Below, in pieces: positions 12,727 to 26,000 of a DNA stretch of 64,000 nt. The position numbers and the translations under genes were made by a program. This stretch comes from Pagrus major. Taxonomy: Eukaryota; Chordata; Actinopteri; Spariformes; Sparidae. The notes under the pieces were generated by a model, which was not told where the DNA came from, did no database searches, and saw nothing but the letters and a program-made list of their open reading frames with translations. The stretch covers positions 9,106,741 to 9,170,740 of the forward strand of contig NC_133224.1 of assembly GCF_040436345.1 (NCBI RefSeq). Reading direction: 5' to 3'. Numbering within the stretch: the first letter of the stretch is position 1; every line of letters starts with the position of its first letter.

Positions 12727-13420
12727 CCCCTTTCCTGACAAGAAAAGTTTGGGGAAATACAGCATGCTTATTCAGTTTCAGGAGAGTGAGATGAGAAGAG
12801 TGATACTCTGGTTAGCTTAGCATAGCATAAAGTCTGGAAATGGGGACACAGCTAGCCTGGCTCTGACCGAAGGCAGTCTGACTTACCAGATGTTGGCTAT
12901 CTGTGTGTTCTGTTTTCAAACAGCTATACCAGTATGAGAATAGGTCTGGCGATGCAAGACTGGTCCACCAAGCACCCCTGAAGCTCACAGATTAAAGGTG
13001 CTCCATGTAACTTTTTTTAGTGACAGTTTGGGTTAAAAAGTCCTAAATTCTTGAACTGATCTTTCTGTTCTAACCCCTCGGTAACTCAAAATACAAGCTT
13101 GTTTTGCCCTAAAGTTTATCAACACAAAACTACATCTAAAACTTATGTTAGCGCTTGGGGACTCCTATTCCTGTCTGTTTATAGGCCTGTCAAAAAAGTT
13201 GCATAGTGCCCCTTTAACATGCTCTATCTTTTTGTGTGAATCCGTGCATTTCTGTGCCAGGAGCAGTGACGTCTTTAAGCCTTAGTACAGATTAAACAAA
13301 GGAGACTTAGCCAACTTTACAGGTGTTGGTTGGAAGATTTTGTAACCTTCAGACAGCAGGCTAGCTGTTTCCCCCTGTTTCCAGTCTTTATGCTAAGCTA
13401 AGCTAAGCTCAGTGGCCACG
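12727..13420. mobile_element. Foldback (long inverted repeat) element with internal MITE
   Basis: The left arm (12727-12880) contains GAGAGTGAGATGAGAAGAG, TTAGCTTAGCATAGCATAAAG, GGGGACACAGCTAGCCTGGC. The right arm (13355-13420) is the reverse complement theme: CAGGCTAGCTGTTTCCCCC, TTTATGCTAAGCTAAGCTAAGC. This is the common fish foldback repeat, also present at 62069-63380. The centre has been enlarged by a TTAA-flanked MITE at 12993-13219. No protein is encoded. Confidence 0.65.
12992..13220. mobile_element. TTAA-flanked MITE nested inside the foldback element
   Basis: It starts ATTAAAGGTGCTCCATGTAAC and ends AAGTTGCATAGTGCCCCTTTAAC, so the termini are inverted repeats bounded by TTAA, about 227 bp in all. 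Its interior (AACTTATGTTAGCGCTTG, TGTTTATAGGCCTGTC) is shared in reverse orientation with the element at 22114-22367 (GGCCTATAAACAGACAG). Confidence 0.65.
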
Positions 13421-15771
13421 AGCTGTAGCCCTTCTTTTAAACCACAGTTTGTTTTGAGCAGTGTTGTGTCTTTATTAAACCAAACAGAGCATCATGCTGT
13501 ATAAAACAAACATTTATCCTTTTTACCTATGGATCGGCAAAATTCTCTTACTACTTGGGATAAATAAACCATTTAAAAAGCACGGATTATCTAAAACAGG
13601 CCTGCTTTTTTGTTTCTTTAAGCTCGTGAGAGATTTCCACAGGACAGCTACAACACTGCCACTTGTCATTTGTCACTCTTAGACTTCACATTGTTGTCAC
13701 CCACAGTGTTAAGTCTGTGAAGCAGCACTAAAAGAGTAAAGCCAAGGTTGTGTCACTTCTATTCAGCACTAATGAATAGACCACTTATTACGTAACGCTG
13801 ACTTTATTCACACCTCCGAACACATAAAAAAGATGGCAGCCAACTTATTTTACAGCCAGCTCTGTTAGCGTCATTGAAACGATCCAACATGCTGTTGAGT
13901 TCATTATCCTGGCGTTACAACAAAAAAGTAAACATTTACTTTAAAAGATTATTTAACATGTTATGTTGGTCTGATATAATAACTCTTAGACACCCTAAAA
14001 TCTAGAAAAACAAGCCTGCAGTCTGGTGACGCTCAGAGAAAAAGCTGCTTGTTTGAGGCCTTCACATCCAAATAAACCTTCAGACATTTGGACTGTAGCT
14101 TCAGTATTTAGTTCAACATTTTGACCCGGCTGTTTGATTTGGTCGAGCTATTGTTTCTCTGGATGTTGTTCCAGCACACTGTGGAGTCACGTACTGGATC
14201 GTGTCTGCTCCTTCTGGCTTGGACAGGAAGCCACCTCCTCTTCCTGTTTAGTCTAGATTCTGATTGGTCCCTGGGCTCGAGAGCATTTCCATAACAAGGC
14301 AGTCAACACCACCATTTATCAATTTTTGAAGAAGAGCTAAACGTGGCTAAAAAGAAAGCAAGCGGAAGGGAGTGAAAATACAGTCAAAACAAAACAGGAA
14401 CGACTTTCTTGAACTTCCAGAAACTCCATTTTGGGACATTTTTTTGAGCTCCCTCCATAATTAGCTACTTCACCACATTAGTGTGCGTCTGTACATGAAT
14501 ACACAGCGGTATGATAAGAGCTATTCAAGTGGCTTGACGCCTTCTATTCTGCTTATCATGAATAGCTCGCTCTGGGAATACAGCGGCCACAAGAGAAAAC
14601 ATGAAACTCCCATTTTTGACTTTTTCTAGGATGTTACATAACAGGTCGGTCTCTCTTCGGCGTTTTGTTTCCTGCTGCAAATCGCTGAAATAATGGCCTA
14701 CTTCAAGATGTTAAAACTTGAAACTGATCCTCGTGATTAAAGGAATTCCCCCAGACGAACCCATCCTCCTGTCTGGCTGTCTGGTGCGATACCTAAACCC
14801 ACAGCTATCTAAGTCTGACAAAGAGGGAAAAAAAGGGAAATTAGCTCATCAGCAGGCTGACGCAACCCTCATGTAAAGATAGGAGAGAAAAGCAGACACC
14901 GTGTCATTCCCTCTGCTCCACACGGGCCCATTAACATGCCATATTAGGACATCTGTGTGTAGAAGCAGTCGGGCAGGCAGATGTTACTTTTTGTTTTCTG
15001 TTGTTTTATTGGTCAGCCCGCCTCTCATGACTTCCCTCAGACAGTCTGAGTCACGTGATTCCCGTGAAGGCCAGGTCACTCGGCCACTTGCTCACCACGG
15101 GACCGGGGCCCGAGCGGGACGTGCAGTAGAAGATTAAACATAAACACTGCAGGTACACTTACGATAAATAAATGACCGGCTCTCCGGGAAGGAAAAGGCA
15201 GAAGTTTCTTTTTCTGGAGCAGGTTCACTTTCTGGAAGATACTGGCAAGCATCCCATCTGTGTCATTTAATCTGGGATGAATTACCCCCTTTCACTCCTT
15301 TTACAAGTATTATTTACAGACCTCATATTTCTGTCCCACTGATAACACCTCCGCGAGCACGTCCGCTTCCCTTTTTTGATGCCAGGTCCGAGCCTTCAGG
15401 GCAGGTCCAAGCTGAGGTCAACCCAGCTTACAGACAACACCGATTTACGTGTAAACCTGTTGCTACTGCAAACATCCAGGACTTCTGAATTGTTTGAAAG
15501 TGTAATAATACTCCTACAAGCCTTAGGGGCCACCGTGCAAATGTGAAGCTGTCTTGTATATTTGCACACAGGTAAGCACACAGATTAGCACGTCCTGATG
15601 TGGACTATGTTAAACTTAGACACGTAAACTTTCTAAATGCAACCCCGTTCGATTGTTGTTGAGCAAGTTTGTATGGGATCAAGACTGAGAGTCTGAAGCA
15701 GGGGTGGACAATCTTTTTCTTATAGAGGGCCAAAATGTAATCTGGCCAAAAGAAAGCACCTATTGTGCTGT

Positions 15772-15925
15772 TAAAGGTGCAATATGTAAAAACAATAAAA
15801 AAAGTTATCAAAAAACAAATGTGACGGAGTAACAGTTTTGACCTTGTGTCAAAGACGTCCATGTATTGCGTTGCAGAGATATATAGCATGCTAACCAGCT
15901 AGCAGTGCTCTGAGCTCCAGGCTTC
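15772..15925. mobile_element. Partial MITE, TTAAAGGTGCAATATGTAA end
   Basis: The left terminus TTAAAGGTGCAATATGTAAA is followed by text resembling the complement of the 18309-18669 element (TGTATTGCGTTGCAGAGATA, GCATGCTAACCAGCTAGCAG). The far terminus is not recognisable, so this copy is truncated or diverged. Confidence 0.5.
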
Positions 15926-18002
15926 ATGTTCAGTTATTATGAATTCTGTTTGATTGGAAATGTTATGTGATGACATTTCGTTATTAATGCACAGGTCCTT
16001 AAAATACAACAAAGACATTTTTTAATCACCTCATCTCTGCGGTGTTTACCTAACCAACACCCTCCTCTGTTCAGAGATCGCTAACAGTAACAGAAAATAA
16101 ACAAAGGGGTGTACATCAACCCTACAAATTCCTGTATTTCCACAAAACCAGCAGCTTGTGAAATGCATCTAAACTCCAAACACACATGAGCACAGAAGCA
16201 TCTGTAGCAACATCCTGAGGAAACCGCCTCTCCCTTACAGCTTTACTGTAATAAGGCATCAAAGCCTGGGCTGCAGCCAAAAAATGGGATGTATGTCTGA
16301 GATAATGTAGGTTTTTAAGTGGTAATAAATCCCACCTAAAGAAAATTCCCAAGAAGTAGATTAGAATTTCCAGTCTTCTCCTTCTTTAGTATTATTTCCC
16401 AGATTTGATTCCTTTGAATTTGGGCGAATAACAGGAAAACCTGACTGTGAGGCCAACAGACACAATGAACCCCCACCTACGACTCCTCTTTTGAGTAACT
16501 GAGCCATTTCCTTCGGTGAAACTTGGGCCGCCCATTGTACTCGTTCAGGAAGGTGTCACCAGGGAGTGGAGAAAGATGTGGATTTACATAATTAAATCCG
16601 GTCACTTTCACTGGAAGAGCAGCTGTTGTATGTTACAGTGGATCGAGCACATGAAAGCATGCAAGCATGTGGGGTTAAGTGTTCACACATCCCTCTGTCA
16701 ACTTCAGAGGGATGTGGAACGCCAGCGTTATTTTTAACAATAACGGTGAACAAGTCATTAGTTTGCCATGGAAAAGCAGAGTCATGCTCACAATCCAAAC
16801 ACATAACAGCTTTAGATTTTATTGTGCAACACACCTCCGCGTGGATTATGAAACATACATTGGATGACACTTTAACACACTTGTCATACTTGTCATACCG
16901 TGCACGGCCAACAACAACAAGTCTGAACCCTTCCTATCGTGTTCTCTATTGTGGTAAATATTTGAGAACAGAGCAGAGCGATCATAAATCTACAGTTGCC
17001 ATTCCTCTTTTCGTATCTCCACACCTCATCCAACTTCCCTATAAAGGTGAGCACTCTGCTGGAACATACAGTATGGGTGTGTGTGGTATTCGAGTAAATA
17101 ACAACACAGCTAGCGTGACAAGAAACGATGAGGTTGGAAAAATGACACCGTGATGATCGATCATGATTCTGGCTTTTGGCTTAAATGTGGCAGATTATAG
17201 AGGAAGTTTTAGGGGTTTGGACACGAATGATGATTTTCTTCGCTATTTGTTCAAGTGTTTTGTTCAGACAAGACTTAATTTTAAAAAAAATCTTATTTAA
17301 CCATCATTTTACAGAAGGGAAACCTAAATTAAAAAAACCCAGGCCTGAAAACCTCTTTCTCTCAACAGTCCAAGGCTCCTGTGCTGTGGTAGGCTGGCTA
17401 GCTGCATGGCTAACTGAGCTAACAGTAGCTACACTGTGAAAAAGAATACAATTAGAAGTTATTCTGGTGTTATGCTGCCCCTATTTTTTTCATCATTATT
17501 TTCTTTTTCTCTTTTTTCACATACACAATAATAAATACTTGTAGAACATGCAACAACAAAAAAACATGACAAAATCTAATCTTGAGAATGTTCTGGTAGA
17601 CATACATCAGTAACAACGAGTTACAGACAGACAACGTGAGACAGATAACACAAGATATGCCACAAGATCAGAATCAAACGGGAATGGAGATATAAAATGT
17701 TGCATAACAATTGTTGGTAAAATCATACAAAAGATTTTATCCTAGAAACAACCTGGCACCCTGAGACTGCCCAAGAGCTAAAAAATAAATAAGACCAATA
17801 ACTTAATGAGGCTAAAAACAATTTTTTAAAAAAACTGGTAGCTGCATAGCATGTTGTATCATATATTACAAAAATAGCAATGGTACTTTCTATGCTGTGA
17901 AGTATTTCAATAATGTTTTTATTGATATTTTTTTATTTGCTGTATATATGTATGGGAAAACATATTCTGAATCTACCATTATTTGTTCAGTAGGCCTACA
18001 TA

Positions 18003-19110
18003 TTTTAACAAGGCTAAGAGTCTACAGCCATGCTAGCGGTTCAGTGAGCTAAATGCTAACATGATCACAATGGTAACAGAGTGATGTTTTGAGCTATAAT
18101 CTTAATGGTATATATGATAATAAAATGCTCACTAACTTAATTTAGCATGTTAATATGCTAACTTTTGCTTTGTAGCACTTAACTCAAAGCAAAACTGACA
18201 GTAATGTCAGGTGTGTGGTCATAAACCAAATTATTGGACAAATATACATACTAATGTTAGCATGCTATCACACTCACAGTTCTAACATACTATGTTTTGC
18301 AGCTATAATCTTAAAGGTGCAACATGTAAGAATGGGCCATTGGAACTCAAAACATATAGAGGGCAACATATCGCTAAAGTCTATGCTAACTGCTGCTAAC
18401 GGTAGCTGCCGTTTGCTAGTAAGCTTGGTTAGCCGTGCAACTAGCAGTCTGTACTGAGAGCTCAGAGCACTGGTTCTGACGCTAGCACAGGAGCTTTTGA
18501 CCAGGACAGGCCTAGGCTAGCTGGTTAGCATGCTAACCTCAGTAGTTATCTCTGCAACACAAAACATCGATGTCATAATGTTGAAACTGTTATTTCTTCA
18601 CATTTTGTTGATAATTTTTGTAAATTTTTGATTGTTTTAAACTAAGATTTTACATATTACACCTTTAATTTAATATGTGTTTATAATGGTCACATCTTAA
18701 TTTAGCATGCTAGCATGTTAACTTTTGCTACATAGCACTAAACAAAGTAAAATTAATGGGAATTTCTTTCAGGTATGCGGTCATAATGGCCTGATGATGA
18801 CACTAAATAAGAAGATGAGGGATAACATCATCCTATGGGGAACATGATGTCCCCATAGGATGATGTCTTTACCAAATTCATAGTGTAATCCAATAGACAC
18901 TAAGAAATTTAACAGAAACTCACAAAAATCAACCTTATGGAGGCACTAGAGGAAAAATCTGGGGAACATCAAAGTCAGGAAGCTTCATCCCTTAGGGACC
19001 ATGATTGTCTGCATAAATGTTCAATTACAATCCATTCAATAGGTGTAGATATATTTTAGTCTGGACCAGTTGTTGGACCGACCTGCAAATAGACCAGCAG
19101 AGCCGTTCAC
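18003..19110. repeat. Dispersed 'GCTAACATGCTAA' element interrupted by a MITE
   Basis: The left part reads AAGAGTCTACAGCCATGCTAGC, then repeated GCTAAC/TTAGCATG motifs. The right part ends ATATTTTAGTCTGGACC and GACCGACCTGC. The same ordered landmarks occur at 59640-60010 and 20100-20480, and partly at 44680-45540. The copy here is split by a younger TTAA-flanked MITE (18309-18669); flanking text resumes the same 'CATAATCTTAA...TAGCATGCTAGCATG' theme on either side. It is a frequent fish repeat of unclear class. Confidence 0.6.
18309..18669. mobile_element. Full-length TTAA-flanked MITE
   Basis: About 355 bp, starting TTAAAGGTGCAACATGTAAG and ending TTTTACATATTACACCTTTAA. The termini are inverted repeats and TTAA sits at each edge. 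The interior landmarks CTGCTAACGGTAGCTGCC, GAGCTCAGAGCACTGG and GGTTAGCATGCTAACC recur at 32060-32371, 35335-35568 and 35747-35947. It is non-coding. Confidence 0.7.
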
Positions 19111-20099
19111 ATGCCTAAAAAGGGATTGACAGTTCCTGTAATTATCATATGAAGGTAAAAGTTCATACATGCCTTTTATAGCACAGGTTATAATGGTCCT
19201 GGGGACAGGTTGTAATGTGCTTTTTGCTTCAATAGAAGTCAGCGATATCAAACTGGAACGCTGCCTTCATTGTTGACGAGCCTGGCTACTGCAGATATAT
19301 ATCAGTAAATGCCAGGGACATTTGATTTGCAGCAGTTTCCAAAAAGGGAACTGAGCATAAAGCATTTGTGCTGTGAATAGATTGCAGCTCATATTGTGTC
19401 ATTTTACTTCCTAAATTTTCTGCGTTTGCCCTGCCTTCAACAGTAACAGCACTGCATCCCTGTTCAACTTCTCAAGACACTGTATGACAAAAGAGGTACA
19501 CCCTGTGAAAAAACAGGCAGTTGTTCTCAGAAGCAAAGAGAACCAGATAATAACTCAGTCAACCAGTTTCTTGGAACAGAGCCACTTGACGCTCCGATTC
19601 ACAAGAGCTGTAATAACACAGCCTGGGTCAGTTACTCCTTATCTTTAGCATGTATCAAAAGCTCAACTCATCAACAAAAGTTTCCTTTTTTCCTTCATGT
19701 TAAAGGTATTTTGTTCCTCAAAAATCCCATAGTTTCCTCCCAGCTCAACTGTGAACTGTGTCGACCATTCAAGGAGTGGCTTTGTCATGATGTGTTCTCT
19801 TGAACCGGAAATTTTCTTGGACCCTGCCTTCTGCTGAAGTCAGATATTGTCTTTGTTTCCCCTCAATGACATGTAATAGCTTCCTGAGAGGGTTGTAAAC
19901 GTGTTGGTTTCAGTCACAAGTAGCGGTCAAGAAGAATTAATGGCTGCCAATTAGCTTAGTTTCTGAACAATCGGGTGTGTCTGTAATCGCGGCACACCCA
20001 CTGATAATAATGTGTTGTGGCTAATTGTAGAGCATAAAAAAAACATTGCTCTCTGTCCAAGGGCTAGACATTTAATAATCATGATTTACATAACTGAAA

Positions 20100-20480
20100 A
20101 CTCTAATGCTACAAGAGTTTAATGCTATGCTAGCAGCTCTGTGAGGCTGTAGTTACGTAGGCAACATCAGTGGCTTACATGCTCACATTGGCAATGCTAA
20201 CATGTTATTGCTTTATGTAGCATAAAATTCACTGTCTTTGTTTGGTGTGTTAGCATACATGCTGATGTTTTTTGCAGCTGGGCTATCATGTTCGGCATGT
20301 TCAACGTCATTGTTGAGTGTGTTAGCATGCTAACATTTTGCTAATTAGCACTCAATGCAACATAAGGCTTTTGTCATAAACCCAACTGACGTCTGTACAA
20401 AAATGCATGGCAATCCGTTCAGTAGTTGTCAGCCATCATTATTAGCCTCATTTAGCATTTTTAGCATGCTGAACAACCAA
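20100..20480. repeat. Copy of the dispersed 'GCTAACATGCTAA' element
   Basis: It contains CTACAAGAGTTTAATGCTAT, GCTCTGTGAGGCTGTAG, TGTTAGCATGCTAACATTTTG and GGCAATCCGTTCAGTAGTTG, the same order of landmarks as at 18003-19110 and 59669-60010. Non-coding. Confidence 0.55.
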
Positions 20481-22113
20481 ATAGGGCTAGAAATAGCCTA
20501 CAGGGTACATTGTTGATTGATTCTCTACTGCAGGTGCACTCCAGCCTATGCAACGTTTTGAATGCTAACTTCGACCTTACTTCCTGTTGTAAGATACGTA
20601 CGGACAAATAACCAGCAGGGAACGTTTCAAAGGGGATTAAACATGTAAAGTGCGCAACATTTCTTTACTGTTGACCACTATAATCTCTACCAATCAAGTG
20701 GGCAATCTAAAACCTCGTTCTATGCTGGCACTCACTGAATGGCTCTCTCAATAGGAGCACCGAATAGACTATATCTCCACTGCGACATGCCTCAACAAGA
20801 ACTGCAGCTGCACTCCTGCCTATGCCACAGTTTGGATGCTGACTGTGTTCTTGCTGACCGTTGCGAGATACGTAGGGAGGGTGGCGCGCCCGCCTGAGAT
20901 GCTCCATTATGTCACCGGTGCCCCAAGAATAGTTGCAGTGTGTCCTGCGAGGCACTGAGGCGAGCGTGACGTTCAGAACTTAACTGTTATTGGGCCAAAC
21001 CCAGAAGAAACAGGGGCCCTACTGTTTCCCCACGTCAGGCACACCCAGCCACACACACACACACACGTACAGATGCACAGACGCATACACACATGGAACC
21101 GTTTAAGGTTTTCCCCTCTGCCACTGTTCAAAATGCCCCCAGAAAAAACACTCGGAGCAGATCTGAAGCGGTGAGGCCAGCGATCCCCATTAGAGACGGG
21201 CTGTGACGCAATGCGACGGTAATGAAAGGTAGTGGGTTTCAGATGTTTCCTCAGTCTTGTATTGTACTTACTGAAACTCTCAGTTGGTAGAGCGTATGTC
21301 ATGGGACGACTAATATATTTTTAGATATAGCCTACATTTTTAATATTTTCATTGGTCCTGTAAGTGTAAAAATATGAGGAAATGAAATGTCAATTTTGAT
21401 AATCTGTTAATTAAGTTATCTAAATGTACTGCAAGGAACTTTTAACCGGTTATGAAACGCTTAATTTAGAACTGATACCTGATCAAAAGTCAAAAAGGCA
21501 TCGACTCAGTTGTTTTGTACAACTTAATGCCGTTTTTTTAAGACACAAGTTTTCTCACAAACATTGCTAAAACACACTTTTTACTTATTTATTGGGAAAT
21601 TTGTATAAAATGCTGCACAAGACATCAGTGGGGCTTTTCAGAGACATGAAATTTGACTCGACAGAAAATAAATCACTTAAGACTCGAGTTTGACTTGGAA
21701 GTTAAAGACTTTACGTTCTTTTTTTTACTCTGGCTGTCAGTATTTCACTGATTAGAGTCATGGAGACAGAAAACATGTTTGATTGAGAAGAAATTGAGGG
21801 ATTAATAAGCTTTTATGAAGTTTTTTTTCCACTGTGTGATTACATTTATTTCACTGAATACCAGTAATCATAATACAAATTCAAGTCGTTGTCATACGTT
21901 TTGAACAGGTTACATAAATTGACCAGTAATCTCATCAGACTGGTACTGATGCCTGTCTTTTCTCTTTATAAGGACTGGACTCTACTGCACGTAAGACTTG
22001 ACTTGCCTTAACTAAGCACTCATTTTGAGGAAAGAGTGACTTGGAGCCGGGTGTAAACATCATATTTACAGTTCATAGCAGTGTCACGCATTGTGAAATG
22101 ATTTTTTACAATC

Positions 22114-22367
22114 TTAAAGGAACACTATGCACCTTTTTTTTTTTTTTACAGGCCTATAAACAGACAGGGCCCTTGATACACGGAGCAGCAGTTTGCAAGA
22201 GCTAACATGAGTTTTAGATCTACTTTAAAGATTATTGTGTACCTTGTTTGTTGGTAAACAAAGCAAAAGAAACGTATATTTTGAGATATGGTGGGGTGAG
22301 GACAAAAAGATCATAAAACATATCCAAAACTCTCATTAGAGAAAGTTACACAGTGCACCTTTAAAGC
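22114..22367. mobile_element. TTAA-flanked MITE
   Basis: It starts CTTAAAGGAACACTATGCACC and ends AGTTACACAGTGCACCTTTAA, giving inverted ends bounded by TTAA over about 250 bp. Its left interior GGCCTATAAACAGACAGG is the reverse complement of the right interior of the 12992-13220 copy, so the two are in opposite orientation. A further loose right end (CATAGTGCACCTTTAA) sits at 22506-22521. Confidence 0.65.
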
Positions 22368-22679
22368 TACTGAAAGAGACATAAAGTGGAAAAACTATGA
22401 TAAGGGGTTAAAGGTTAACAGTTAGTCCTTTAAAGTCAGTGGTTAATCACTTTGTTTAGGCATTAAAAAAAAATCACTCTCCTGAAATGTCTTCCCCAAC
22501 ACTTACATAGTGCACCTTTAACTATGTGTGTATATGCACACAAATGAGACATAAAGCCGTAAATCTCCTGACAGCAACAGTTCCAGTAAAAGGCTGCATG
22601 TTAGTTAATTGTTACCCATCCTGCCAGCTAGTGAAAAGCCATTTCTCTCTAGTAAATCATCGCCTCCCTCTGCTCACAC

Positions 22680-23095
22680 ACTAACCAGCCTCCTCACCGC
22701 TCAGAGCCTCGGAGCCTCAGACGCATGTGCGCGTCCACGCGTGTGACGAGCTCGCGCCTACGCTGCTTAAAACGCTCTTCCCACGGGCGGTCTGATTCAC
22801 TCACCTCACACAGAGAGCGGAGACAGAGGAGCGTGATTCAGTCCTGTCCTACATCAACCCCCTCACACTGCCGCACACGTCTCGCTGTCGCGTATTTACG
22901 CACGAGGAACGCCGAGACCTGAAGTTTTAGCCAGAGAGTTTGTCGACACCGGTCGGTTTATCGGTTATTTTTTCCTATAAACTGACAGTCCGACTTGTTT
23001 TGTATGCGGACGTGCAGGACCTCCACCTGCCCCGTGTGTTTGGAAAGATCACGGGACTCTGCGGTTCACCTGAGGCGCACGGCGACGTCGTTTGC
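22680..23095 (+). promoter_or_regulatory. CpG-rich 5' region of the PTB-adaptor gene
   Basis: In contrast to its AT-rich surroundings, this segment is dense in CG dinucleotides (GCGCGTCCACGCGTGTGACG, CGCACGAGGAACGCCGAGAC). It ends at the start codon of the PTB gene and its perfect CAG|GTAAGA donor. It most likely holds the promoter and 5' untranslated exon. No TATA box was placed and the start site is unknown. Confidence 0.5.
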
Positions 23096-26000
23096 ATGAA
23101 ACTGTGGCCAGGTAAGACTAATTTGGGAACTTATTTGAATGGAACACCTACATGATGCTTAAATCAATGTTTGTTTAATGTCGTATTCGTGAAATCTAGT
23201 GAGAAATCTAACCGGTTTTTGACAGTGTGGCAGTTGTTAATGCCCTCAAGTGTGGAGTTTTTCGGGACGCCTCAGGGGCTCGCCGAACCTCACTCAGAAA
23301 TCTTCCATTTTAAAGTTATCTCGCTTATTCCTGACACTTGACATCGCGCAATATATTTTTGCGAGCTGTTCAAATAGTCACTAGGCTCTTTTTGTCAATT
23401 CGGCTTCAAAAGAAGGAGTACATGACTCAGTTTGCCATTGCCATCCATTGATTGGTTTTTGGATCAGGTGAGCTTCGTGACATGGATGTTTCATGAAAGT
23501 TCTGCCTTGTGAAGTGCATCCTGGAACCTCACTCAGAAATCTTCCCTTTTAAAGTTATCCTGCTTATTCCTGAGGCTATACATCGCTCAGTATATTTTGT
23601 GAGCTGTCCAAATAATCCCCAGGCTCTGTTGGTTAATTCGGCTTGACTTAGTTTGCCATTGCCATCCGCTGAGTGCCTTTTAAATCAGGTAAACACAACT
23701 TCTTGACGTGTATGTTTCCTACAAGTTCTGCCTTTTGAAGTGCATCCTGGGCCCATAATGTAGCCTCTTAGTTGAAATTCTTCTGTATTTGTGTTTTGCC
23801 CCACATATTAGAAGTGTTCAGGTCAAATTATAAGCAAATGTGTACCGTTTGGATGTGACAGCTCCTTGCACGTGTCAGAAAACAGAATGACAGATGTTTG
23901 TTCAGATCAAACTAAGACAACAGCATGTGAGATCTTATATGGATGCAAATTTGGATTTGTTTGTTTTGATTATTGCGATTTCTTTTGTGCGCTGTGACGG
24001 AGAAAACCAGTGGGTTGATGCAAAATAGATGGCTATCTGTGTGTGCATGTTTGTGACCCACACGTGTAGCTGTATGTGTGCATGTCCCGGGTCTGCCCAG
24101 CCTCTAGGTCATCTTGCATCCCTTCTGCGATGTGACACACTCACACAAGCATGCCATTGTTTGCGGGAGAAATATTTAGGGGGGAATGCAAAGCTGTTTC
24201 CTGCGCAGCAGGGTGGACTAACAATGGCCCACCACCTTGGAACAGTCGGTGGTTCTCTCTGCAGCTCACTTCTGAGGACGGAGCTAGGATGTTGAAAGAA
24301 TGGCCAAGAAAAGAGAAAGGGGAAAAAACAAAGTTTAACACAATGGATAGCCGGCGGTTCTGTGGGTTTGTAGGTTGGGAGACAATGGGTGAGCAAATGT
24401 AGAGGTTGCATAAGACTTGCGGTAGCGAGGTCACAGAAGTCCTCCAAGTCCTCCAGTAACTAATATGCTGATATGAGTGATCTTTTCGTGTGTTACAGTA
24501 ACCCTTCATTTATTTTGGCATGTGCCCAGTTCTTAATAGTGTTTGTACGTCTCGAAATGCTTCACTGCAGTGAGGACAAAGCCCAAGTCAAACCTGAATG
24601 TAAATATTTAATGGGCTGGCATCTGTGGTGAACGAATATTCCTCACTGAATGCGTCACATTTGTAACTGATCCTGTTTGGTGGCCTTTTGTTTTTCCAAG
24701 CTGCGGTACAACTTGTGCTGACTGAGTTTTTTCCTCATCAAGGAGGCGAAAGCATGAGATTGCACAAAAGCTGTAACGAACGAAGAGTTGCTTCATACCT
24801 GAGAAAGTCCTCGGTGTCAAAACCTTCTCGTTATTCAACTCTGAGCAAAGATCAAGCATCTGTCCCGCTCGATTGTTCAGGCCTCCTTAAAATGGATCTG
24901 CTAACGTCAATGTCTTTTATCTGTCTCGTTTCAGATAAAAGCAGTGGATGCAACGACGCTCCATTTATAGAAGGAAGGTGGAAGAGTGGGAGAGGCTCTG
25001 AAGAGGACCAGCTGACCACCGGCAGATACACCTCAGCTAAAATTCCCTCCAAACCCAGCCTGAAGCGCACCATGTCCCTCAGCACTTTCCACCTCATGCA
25101 GACCCTCAAGAACTCTCCTGCGGCGCTACGTCGCCGCTTTCGTCGCGACCGCACGGAGTCTTTATCCCACGGTGACCCTCTCTTCAAGGTCCACTACCTG
25201 GGAACGGAGAAAATCTTCTCTCTAGATCGAGAGCAGGCCCAGGACGCTATCAGCCACTTGCTGGAAGGTATTGCTAACGGGAAGAAGCTGAGTAAAGATC
25301 ACGCCTTGGTGGTGCGCCCGAGATACGTCGAGGTCAAGGAGCTGAGCACGGGTCGGCAGCTCACTAAGACGTACCTGCAGGACATCGCGTACTGTGCCGC
25401 GGACGTCAACCGGCCAAATGTCTTCCTGTACATCTGCAAACATCACGGGCAGCAGCTGCAGTGTCGAGTGTTCTGGTGCAGCCGGGCGGAGAGGGCGAAA
25501 GACATGACGGCTTGTCTGGCACATTCGTTCCAGAGGGCGCTGAGCGACTGGCAGCAGGACGGCTCGGCCACGCTGCAGCCGGGAGAGGTGAAGGCCAAAC
25601 GAGTAGAGGAGTCATCCAACTCTCCCGCCAACACGAAGAGCTCCACGCTGCCTGCCAGTCTGGGAAAAGGTGAGACGACAATGCTGCAGAAACGGCAACG
25701 TTTGAAGGCTCTTAGCCAAACAATGTTACAGATGATAAATTATAAAACCTTAAAGGTGCAATACGTGAGACATCCCCCTTCATTATGATTATATTTGCTG
25801 CCTTATTTATGTATATAATAAACTAAATTACTTAAATGTCAGCGTTTTTTTCAGTTACTTTTTCATTAACTAAATTAGCTTTAGCAAAGGCTATCCTCCC
25901 AGCTAGCTTTAACTTAAGATGCACTGCAGTGCTTGAACAGTTGACATGCTGTGTTGTTTCCAAAAAGTCCACATTTTTACATCAAAATCCGTTTTTATAT

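Larger units (their letters stand above)
7701..22680. other. 15-kb gene-free interval
   Basis: No exon chain or recognisable protein was found on either strand. Open frames are short; the longest, 175 codons at 16626-17153, has no family resemblance. The interval holds LINE tails, MITEs, a foldback element, a TTAC-rich element, a nested repeat cluster at 18.0-19.1 kb, and a few AT-rich but non-repetitive blocks that look constrained. Single exons of a long gene or non-coding RNAs could still be present unseen. Confidence 0.5.

Noticed and set aside
16626-17153. 175-codon open frame on the plus strand
   Set aside because: It is overlapped by similarly long frames on the other strand and contains short direct repeats (ACTTGTCATACTTGTCATAC). 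It has no family resemblance and no splice partner.
24688-24934. Upstream ATG extending the PTB-domain frame
   Set aside because: The frame is open, but a strong polypyrimidine-AG acceptor at 24934 and a perfect donor at 23111 after an in-frame ATG give a better gene model. Kept only as an alternative.
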